In this document: positions 1 to 4,679 of the stretch, one piece after another
Numbering within the stretch: the stretch's first letter is position 1
How the letters are laid out: each line of letters starts with the position of its first letter
DNA from: an uncultured Coriobacteriales bacterium
GTDB taxonomy: Bacteria > Actinomycetota > Coriobacteriia > Coriobacteriales > UMGS124
Direction: 5' to 3'
Length of the DNA: 6,595 nucleotides
NCBI GenBank assembly: GCA_934662525.1
Contig: CAKUKJ010000140.1
Span: forward strand, 1 to 6,595
The notes under the pieces: generated by a model
What the model was told of the DNA's origin: nothing
Database searches by the model: none
The model's input: only the letters and a program-made list of their open reading frames with translations
Translations under genes and position numbers: made by a program

Positions 1-1430
1 TGTATAGTCAGCCTTTCGTCCCCACACGTCTTCCAACCGGGCACATTCCCATTGCAGGCGTCGACCTTGTAACGGGCACGAACGGTGAGAACAGACTTGC
101 TTTTACCTTTCACGGCCCGTCGACAGGTCCGCTGGAAAATGGCCTGCACCCCTCCCGCTCTTCGCTTGACCTTGTCTCACTTGCAGCCTGCATGAATCTT
201 GGCACGAGAACCTGTCAGAAAGACAGCCTGCTTGCATTCGCGGGTTCTGCCGGCCCTCTTCTTGGCAAGCCCACTAGCGAACTTCTGGCAACATGGGCAT
301 GCGCGGCTGGCATGGCAGCCACGAGCATCAAGTTGCAAGAATATGCAAACAACCATCTGTCTCCCCGGGGACTCGAGGCAACCGTTGCTCTGACGCGTGA
401 GTCACTAAGCGATACGTCAACCGGTGACATGTTCGACATACTCGATTTACAACTCCCCATAACAAGCGAGTACGCAAAGTGGTTGGCACAGGGGCTCCCC
501 CTTGTACGAGAGCATCACACTGATGACTTGTTTACGTACTTTTTCGCTACCGTTGACACCGAAAGCGAGGACATCCCCAACGGACGAGGTGCCACCTCAC
601 ATGCAGGCAATACGAGCACGTTGGCGCCATGCGCGTTGGAGTGTCTCGCTATAACGCTCGACCGCCCCATTTCGTCAGCCGATTATATGGCGCTCGCATC
701 TGCTTTTGGCTTCGAATCAGATGTGCTTTGCCTAGCAGCAACGCGCTTTGGTTTTGCGGGCGCAGCGCCAACTGCCATGAGCAGCCTCGACGCACGCCCG
801 TTTGCTGCCACGAAGCGCGACATCGATGAAAGCTGTAGGACTACGGCAGGCCTGCTTGTACGGCTCATAGCGACCGCTCATCTATGGACGGCGCAGGTCG
901 ACCCGTTTTCCATGAACAGCGAGACGGGTTTCCTTACGTTCTCAAGCCTTTTAAGCTGGCTCTGGTATGACTTTTCTCGCCAATCAAAGCACATGAGCAT
1001 TGGTTACTGCGCACAATGCGGACGCCCTTTCTCGCTTCTTGGACACCGTGGGATACCAAGAAGATTCTGCAGCGAGCATTGCAAGACCGAGGCGAAGAAC
1101 GAGCGCACGCGCAAGCAACTAGAACATGGTAGGCAAGCGTTTCTCGAAGGCTATTCGGTGCATGATGCGGCGCGGAAAGTCTGGCCGAAACTCAGCGATG
1201 ACAACTCCGCGCAGAGGCTCCGCCAAGCTCTTGAATCATGGGGCGAGCTTTCTCGCCTTGTTGACGCCTCGATCAACCAATACGGCTGGGAAAACTCAGG
1301 GCTCCTTAAACGATGTGTTGGCGAGGGACTCGATATGAAGCGAATTCTTCCGAAACATCGACGCCAAGAGCTAGAGAGGATGCACATGAGAAAGTTTGGG
1401 AACCCGACCGGGGAAAATCCCCACATCTAG
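1..1430 (+). CDS. Zinc-finger protein of unknown function (5'-partial)
   Basis: The first ATG in frame is at 192, but it has no Shine-Dalgarno sequence. The same frame is open without a stop back to position 3, with plausible protein (for example VDLVTGTNGENRLAFTFHG) and no ATG, GTG or TTG codon, so the true start lies left of the window. Counting from the ATG at 192, 412 residues are visible. A zinc-binding motif sits near residues 273-297: C273-x2-C276, then RFC293SEHC297, followed by a basic stretch (KNERTRKQ). This resembles the CGNR/treble-clef fingers at the C-terminal side of many bacterial proteins of unknown role. The N-terminal part contains a segment around LLAFAGSAGPLLG that recalls those same proteins. 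The last ~100 residues look helical and basic and could bind nucleic acid. The gene is visibly less GC-rich than its neighbours and converges on the minus-strand block, so it is probably a separate, possibly acquired, unit. Function is not known; regulatory or stress roles are only guesses. Confidence 0.75.
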   Translation, partial: YSQPFVPTRLPTGHIPIAGVDLVTGTNGENRLAFTFHGPSTGPLENGLHPSRSSLDLVSLAACMNLGTRTCQKDSLLAFAGSAGPLLGKPTSELLATWACAAGMAATSIKLQEYANNHLSPRGLEATVALTRESLSDTSTGDMFDILDLQLPITSEYAKWLAQGLPLVREHHTDDLFTYFFATVDTESEDIPNGRGATSHAGNTSTLAPCALECLAITLDRPISSADYMALASAFGFESDVLCLAATRFGFAGAAPTAMSSLDARPFAATKRDIDESCRTTAGLLVRLIATAHLWTAQVDPFSMNSETGFLTFSSLLSWLWYDFSRQSKHMSIGYCAQCGRPFSLLGHRGIPRRFCSEHCKTEAKNERTRKQLEHGRQAFLEGYSVHDAARKVWPKLSDDNSAQRLRQALESWGELSRLVDASINQYGWENSGLLKRCVGEGLDMKRILPKHRRQELERMHMRKFGNPTGENPHI

Positions 1431-1490
1431 CCGCACGTCCTACTCAACCCACACATCAAACAGCACCATGCAGGTCGGGACATTCGCGAA

Positions 1491-1531
1491 ACAAAAAGGC
1501 CCGGCAGTGAAATGGGTTCACTGCCGGGCTT
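1491..1531 (-). terminator. Intrinsic (Rho-independent) terminator of the minus-strand block
   Basis: A perfect 13-bp stem (1499-1511 paired with 1517-1529, core GCCCGGCAGTGAA) closes a 5-nt loop. Read on the minus strand it is followed at once by five T (A1493-A1497 on the plus strand) and then GTTT. It lies about 70 nt downstream of the cytochrome stop codon. On the plus strand only two T follow the stem, so it would be a weak stop for the convergent zinc-finger gene. The remainder of the 1431-1599 spacer shows no gene. Confidence 0.9.
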
Positions 1532-1599
1532 GGCCGAGCGCGGGAGGCGATTGGCCGGCGCGCCCCATGGGCGGCGGGCCTGCGAGGGCGATGCGGGTG

Positions 1600-2112
1600 C
1601 TACTCGGTGAACGTGTGGCAGCGTGCGCAGTCGTCGGGGGTGAGGTTGGCGGTGAGGTGGTTCTCGGGGAGGCCCTCGAGGTTGCCCTGCTCCACGGCGT
1701 CCATGATGGCCTGGGGCAGGTCGGGGGCCTGGAAGTCCATGCCGTAGGTCATGACGTAGTCGCCCGGGGCGCCGTCGACCACGCCCTCGAGAGGCTCGAG
1801 GTTCTGCGAAACGACCTCGCCCACGGCACCGCCAGCAATGCGCTCCTGCTGGAGCTTCTCCTCGTCGGAGCCTTCGATGGACGTGCCGCCCGACGCGGCC
1901 GCCTCGACCTCGGGGTCATAGACGGTGAGCTCTCCCTTTTCGGCCGTGTCGTTGTTGTCGAGCGTGTTGCCCAGGGCCTGCGCCGCGTCGGCGTCGGCGG
2001 TCGAGATGCCCAGGGCCGCAACTCCCGCGTACCAGGCGCAGGCTCCCACGAGCGCCGCAGCGGCAACCGCACCGCCGGCGACGAGGGCGCGCCTCTTGCT
2101 CTGTGCCTTCAT
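1600..2112 (-). CDS. Membrane-anchored monoheme c-type cytochrome-like protein
   Basis: This is a 170-residue protein starting at ATG 2112 with a strong AAGGAGGA ribosome site (2119-2126) at 7-nt spacing. A basic N-terminus (KAQSKRR) is followed by a hydrophobic stretch at about residues 9-37, either an uncleaved membrane anchor or an export signal. VGAC at 22-25 resembles a lipobox, but the hydrophobic run continues past it, so lipoprotein processing is uncertain. The middle is acidic and rich in Ala, Glu, Gly and Asp, probably an extended extracytoplasmic domain. The only heme-attachment motif is C162-A-R-C165-H166, four residues from the C-terminus. It lacks the length and repeated CxxCH of NrfH-type or multiheme cytochromes, and no familiar cytochrome domain is recognised. 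A plausible role is electron transfer at the membrane, perhaps for the upstream molybdenum hydroxylase, but the link rests on proximity. It has its own leader and terminator, so it may be transcribed separately. Confidence 0.8.
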   Translation of the reverse strand: MKAQSKRRALVAGGAVAAAALVGACAWYAGVAALGISTADADAAQALGNTLDNNDTAEKGELTVYDPEVEAAASGGTSIEGSDEEKLQQERIAGGAVGEVVSQNLEPLEGVVDGAPGDYVMTYGMDFQAPDLPQAIMDAVEQGNLEGLPENHLTANLTPDDCARCHTFTE

Positions 2113-2212
2113 GGTCGTTCCTCCTTCATTGTGGTTCTTGTTCGTGTGTATCCGTATGCATGTCCAACAAAACTCGCTCGTGAGCTGGACTTCTATCTAT
2201 CTGCATGCACAT
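2113..2212 (-). promoter_or_regulatory. Leader and probable promoter region of the cytochrome gene
   Basis: The spacer upstream of the cytochrome gene is strikingly AT-rich compared with the surrounding coding DNA. It carries the strong ribosome site at 2119-2126 and a short CTATCTATCT run near 2193-2202. A TTGGAC-like hexamer is visible on the minus strand near 2162-2167, but no convincing -10 box lies at the right distance, so no specific promoter is called. The strong ribosome site and base composition suggest separate transcription from the genes upstream. Confidence 0.35.
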
Positions 2213-2248
2213 ATAAGCCTATATATAGCTATATGTATATATGCTTAT
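2213..2248. repeat. AT-rich 36-bp imperfect inverted repeat between operon end and cytochrome gene
   Basis: The two 15-nt arms (2213-2227 and 2234-2248, outer ends ATAAGC and GCTTAT) pair at 13 of 15 positions, plus one G-T pair on the plus strand, around a 6-nt centre. The centre includes a perfect 12-bp palindrome, ATATAGCTATAT (2223-2234). One arm overlaps the TAA stop (2245-2247) of the 425-residue gene. No T-run follows on the minus strand, so it is not a classic terminator. It could be an operator for a dimeric regulator or an mRNA-end hairpin. Confidence 0.6.
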
Positions 2249-3522
2249 TTGCTTTTGAGAACACCGGCAATCGCATCGAGCATGCCCGTGTCGAAACGGC
2301 AGGAGGGCGCCGCATGGCGAACCTGCACGGGTGCGACGGTGGGGTCGTCGAGCATGCCCGCGGGGAACTCGCCGTCGCCCACTGCGATGACCTGGACGGG
2401 CCTGCGGGAACGCACGGCGTTGATGCGCTCGACGAAGGCGCTCACGTAGGCGGGCGTCGTCATGTCCTCCGGCTCCAAGACCTCCACGGTGAGGGCGGGC
2501 GGCACGACGCGCGACTTGTCGCGGTCGGCCACGAAGCCCACGACACCGACGCTCGCAAGCTCCCACAGCAGCAGCACGCGATGCGTCACAAGGTCGGGCG
2601 TGCTGCCGCCCGAAGAGCTGTCGCGACGGCGCCTGTTCTTGAACCCGTAGAAATCAAGCTCGTGGGCCGCCTCGCTCTTCATGGCGAACACCCGCCCGTC
2701 GGCCGTCTCAAACAGGGCCTCGGGCAGGCGCAGCGTGGGCGAGGTTGCCTGGCGGGCCACCTCGACGCGGTCGGTGGGCACCGCGCGAACCTCCTTCATG
2801 TCGGGCGTGAACACCGCGTAGAACCTGCGGGGCGCGAGGCGGCTCACCACGCCGTAGTACGCCCACGCTTCGTAGGCGTTGCGGTACAGCAGCTCGACAT
2901 GGGGCACGAGAGCCTCTCGCGCCCGCGTCTTCAGGGCCCGGGCGTCCTGCCCCGTCTGCAGCGCGTCGAGCACGCAGGCGAACAGGGGCCTGACCGCCTC
3001 AGCGTCTGGGTCGGCCATGAGGCTCTCGAGCATGGAGGCGAGCCTGAACTGGGCGAGCCCCGCCTGGGCGCACAGCCCGTCGCGCACCTGGGCGCACTTG
3101 GCGGCCACCTCCACCAGGTCGGCGAGCCCCGCCTGGACTCTGGGCGCGGCGACGCTACCAGCGGAGGGGTCCGCAGAGACACCGCCATCACACGCGTCCT
3201 CGTCGCAGACCTGTGCCCCGGCATGCGCCGAATCGCCCAGCGCCCCACGGCGGCAGACCAGGGACGATTGCTGCGCCCCGGCATGCGCCACATGGCCAGG
3301 AGCAGAAACCTCCTGCCCACTGTCAGCATGAACGTTGGCCGCGCATCCCGAGGCCTCACCCAGAACCTCCTCGGCAAGCTCTCGCTGCACGCGCTCGACC
3401 AGCCCGTAAAAGGCGGGCCGCACGCCCCGGGGCACCGACAGGCTCGTGGGAGTCATGCGAATCTCGGCATGCTCGTCCACGAACGCGTGCAGCTCGGCAT
3501 ATGCCTGCTCGAAAGCCCCCAT
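2245..3522 (-). CDS. Unknown protein, third gene of the molybdenum hydroxylase operon
   Basis: This is a 425-residue protein. ATG 3522 is preferred over a TTG at 3543 that overlaps the FAD gene: it lies 4 nt after the FAD stop, with a modest GGGGTAGG-type ribosome site, which points to translational coupling. The N-terminal ~55 residues look helical. Residues 55-130 form a low-complexity, Cys- and His-containing linker with the hexapeptide AHAGAQ at 79-84 and again at 99-104. Residues 130-225 look helical and end in an aromatic stretch (ELLYRNAYEAWAYYG). The segment at 230-345 is mixed, with a basic RRRRD patch at 297-301. The C-terminal ~90 residues suggest an alternating alpha/beta fold (VQVIAVGDGEF). 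No signal peptide or membrane segment is seen, so it is probably cytoplasmic. No catalytic motif or known family (XdhC, TorD or MobA type) is recognised. Context suggests an accessory, maturation or partner role for the molybdenum enzyme. Confidence 0.75.
   Translation of the reverse strand: MGAFEQAYAELHAFVDEHAEIRMTPTSLSVPRGVRPAFYGLVERVQRELAEEVLGEASGCAANVHADSGQEVSAPGHVAHAGAQQSSLVCRRGALGDSAHAGAQVCDEDACDGGVSADPSAGSVAAPRVQAGLADLVEVAAKCAQVRDGLCAQAGLAQFRLASMLESLMADPDAEAVRPLFACVLDALQTGQDARALKTRAREALVPHVELLYRNAYEAWAYYGVVSRLAPRRFYAVFTPDMKEVRAVPTDRVEVARQATSPTLRLPEALFETADGRVFAMKSEAAHELDFYGFKNRRRRDSSSGGSTPDLVTHRVLLLWELASVGVVGFVADRDKSRVVPPALTVEVLEPEDMTTPAYVSAFVERINAVRSRRPVQVIAVGDGEFPAGMLDDPTVAPVQVRHAAPSCRFDTGMLDAIAGVLKSK
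3211..3289. repeat. Short direct repeat inside the unknown gene, 60-nt spacing
   Basis: Two 19-nt copies (3211-3229 and 3271-3289, core GCCCCGGCATGCGCC) differ at one position and are spaced exactly 60 nt, or 20 codons. They encode the repeated AHAGAQ in the low-complexity linker of the 425-residue protein. Sequence outside the 19 nt is only weakly similar, so this is a decayed or partial duplication rather than a clean tandem repeat. Confidence 0.6.
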
Positions 3523-3526
3523 CGTC

Positions 3527-4492
3527 CTACCCCGCAATCTCAAGCAGCGTGCGCTTCACGATGGTGCGCGCGATCTCGACCTTGTACTCGTTCTTGGGCA
3601 GCGGCTTGGCGTCCTTCACGGCGGCGTCGCCTGCGGCCTCGGCGCTCTGCTCGCTCACACCGCCGGCGACGGCCTGCTCGGCCGCCTCGCTGCGGATGGG
3701 CGAGGGGTACACGCCGCCGAGGGCGACGCGCGTCGTGCCGTCCTCGGCCTGGGCGACGGCGCAGTTCACGACGGGGAAGTCGATGGACTTGCGCAGGGCG
3801 AACTTGCGGAAGGCGCTCTTGGCGGCCTTGGGCACCACGATGTGGGTCAGTACCTCGTCGGCGTCGAGGGCGCAGGAACGCACGCCGTTGATGTGGAAGA
3901 AGTCCTCAGCGGCGAGCTCGCGCTTCGTGGTGACCATGGTGGCGCCCAGGGCGATGAGCGCGGGCGCCGTGTCGTGCGAGCTGGCGGCATAGCAGCCGCA
4001 CTCGTCGCCGAAGATAGAGTGGTAGCGGTTGTCGCCGATGCGGGCGGGGCAGTAGTTGCCGCCCTTGCGCTTGCAGTGGAAGCGGTCGTCGGGCACGCGG
4101 AAGTACCAGCAGCGGTGCATCTGGCAGGCATTGCCGCCGATGGTGCCCATGTGGCGGATGGTGGGCGAGGCAGCGCGCGAGGCCGCCTTGGCCAGGGCCG
4201 CGGCACCCTGCTGCACGACCTCGCTGGCAGCCACGTCGGCCAGCTTCACGAGGGCGCCGATGCGGATCTGGGAGCCCTCGTCCTCGATCTGGTCGAGGCC
4301 GGGGATGGTCTTGAGGTCGATGACGAGCTCGGGGTAGGTGGGCAGCAGCTCGTCTTTGAGCGTGCCGAGCAGGTCGGTGCCGCCGGCGATGAACATGGCC
4401 GAGCCCTCGAGCCCCGTTTTCTCAAACGTGGCCGTGACGTTGCTCGCCGCCTCCTCGGCCGTGCCCGCCTGCATGTGGGAGAAATGCTTCAT
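3527..4492 (-). CDS. FAD-binding subunit of a xanthine-dehydrogenase-family molybdenum hydroxylase
   Basis: This is a 321-residue protein, close to the usual size for the family. It starts at ATG 4492 with a GGAGGG ribosome site (4500-4505). The two FAD-binding loops are clear: IAGGTDLL (35-42) and TIGGNAC (117-123). The FAD domain covers about residues 1-185, and the C-terminal flavoprotein domain (CO_deh_flav_C type) about 190-290. Between them sits a cysteine-rich insert: C128 (RCWYF), C140, C148 (CKRKGGNYC), and C165 and C167 (ECGCY), with the NRYHSIFG and SSHDTAPALIALGA context. Such an insert carries a [4Fe-4S] cluster in 4-hydroxybenzoyl-CoA reductase (HcrB) and PaoB-type subunits. In the complex this subunit passes electrons between FAD and the Fe-S/molybdenum centres in the cytoplasm. 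It follows the large subunit after a structured 187-nt spacer and is tightly followed by the unknown gene. The natural substrate is not evident. Confidence 0.92.
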   Translation of the reverse strand: MKHFSHMQAGTAEEAASNVTATFEKTGLEGSAMFIAGGTDLLGTLKDELLPTYPELVIDLKTIPGLDQIEDEGSQIRIGALVKLADVAASEVVQQGAAALAKAASRAASPTIRHMGTIGGNACQMHRCWYFRVPDDRFHCKRKGGNYCPARIGDNRYHSIFGDECGCYAASSHDTAPALIALGATMVTTKRELAAEDFFHINGVRSCALDADEVLTHIVVPKAAKSAFRKFALRKSIDFPVVNCAVAQAEDGTTRVALGGVYPSPIRSEAAEQAVAGGVSEQSAEAAGDAAVKDAKPLPKNEYKVEIARTIVKRTLLEIAG

Positions 4493-4536
4493 TGGAGAAC
4501 CCTCCAGGTAGAGTGTGAAAAAGTCCTTGGCCTTAC

Positions 4537-4584
4537 AGGCTTGATCCTGGTCTTGACCTTGGTCTTGACCCTGCTTTTGACCTT
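4537..4584. repeat. Four-unit 12-nt tandem repeat in the intercistronic spacer
   Basis: Units start at 4537, 4549, 4561 and 4573. The second and third begin with identical GGTCTTGACC, itself a small inverted repeat (GGTC/GACC); the first and fourth differ from that decamer by three and two bases. The array lies in non-coding DNA upstream of the FAD-subunit ribosome site. It could be slippage-generated sequence, or serve as spaced binding sites or small hairpins. Confidence 0.65.
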
Positions 4585-4591
4585 ACGCGTG

Positions 4592-4679
4592 CCACAGTGC
4601 TGCAGCTGCAAGGCGGATTGAGGCGTAGCGTACTGAGGTACGTGAGCCTCAATCCAACGCCGCAGATGCTGTGCTGTGG
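4592..4679 (-). promoter_or_regulatory. Long interrupted hairpin between large-subunit and FAD-subunit genes
   Basis: Starting immediately after the large-subunit stop, the spacer folds into nested arms. The outer pair is CCACAG (4592-4597) with CTGTGG (4674-4679). The main stem is a perfect 10-bp GGATTGAGGC (4615-4624) with GCCTCAATCC (4646-4655). The apical stem is CGTAC/GTACG (4629-4633, 4638-4642) with loop TGAG. No T-run follows on the minus strand, so it is not a standard terminator. It may protect the upstream mRNA end, attenuate the downstream genes, or be a copy of an interspersed palindromic element. Confidence 0.6.

Noticed and set aside
1409..1423. Small GGGGA/TCCCC hairpin at the end of the zinc-finger gene as a terminator
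   Set aside because: It is only a 5-bp stem inside the coding end, with no T-run.
3520..3543. TTG at 3543 as start of the unknown gene
   Set aside because: It would overlap the FAD gene by 17 nt and uses a rarer start codon; ATG 3522 sits just after the FAD stop in the usual coupled arrangement.
1396..3891. Very long plus-strand open frame (831 codons) opposite the cytochrome, unknown and FAD genes
   Set aside because: It is a shadow of GC-rich coding on the other strand: it crosses the terminator, the AT-rich spacer and several genes, has low-complexity His/Arg/Gly-rich translation and no ribosome site.
4537..4584. CRISPR array
   Set aside because: Units are only 12 nt, directly adjacent, with no spacers and no cas genes nearby.
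3446..4621. Plus-strand open frame of 391 codons opposite the FAD subunit
   Set aside because: It mirrors the well-supported FAD-subunit gene, and its valine/alanine/glycine-rich translation matches no protein family.
4493..4679. Molybdenum cofactor riboswitch in the intercistronic spacer
   Set aside because: The folding is a simple nested hairpin within the operon, and I could not match it to the multi-stem Moco RNA layout.
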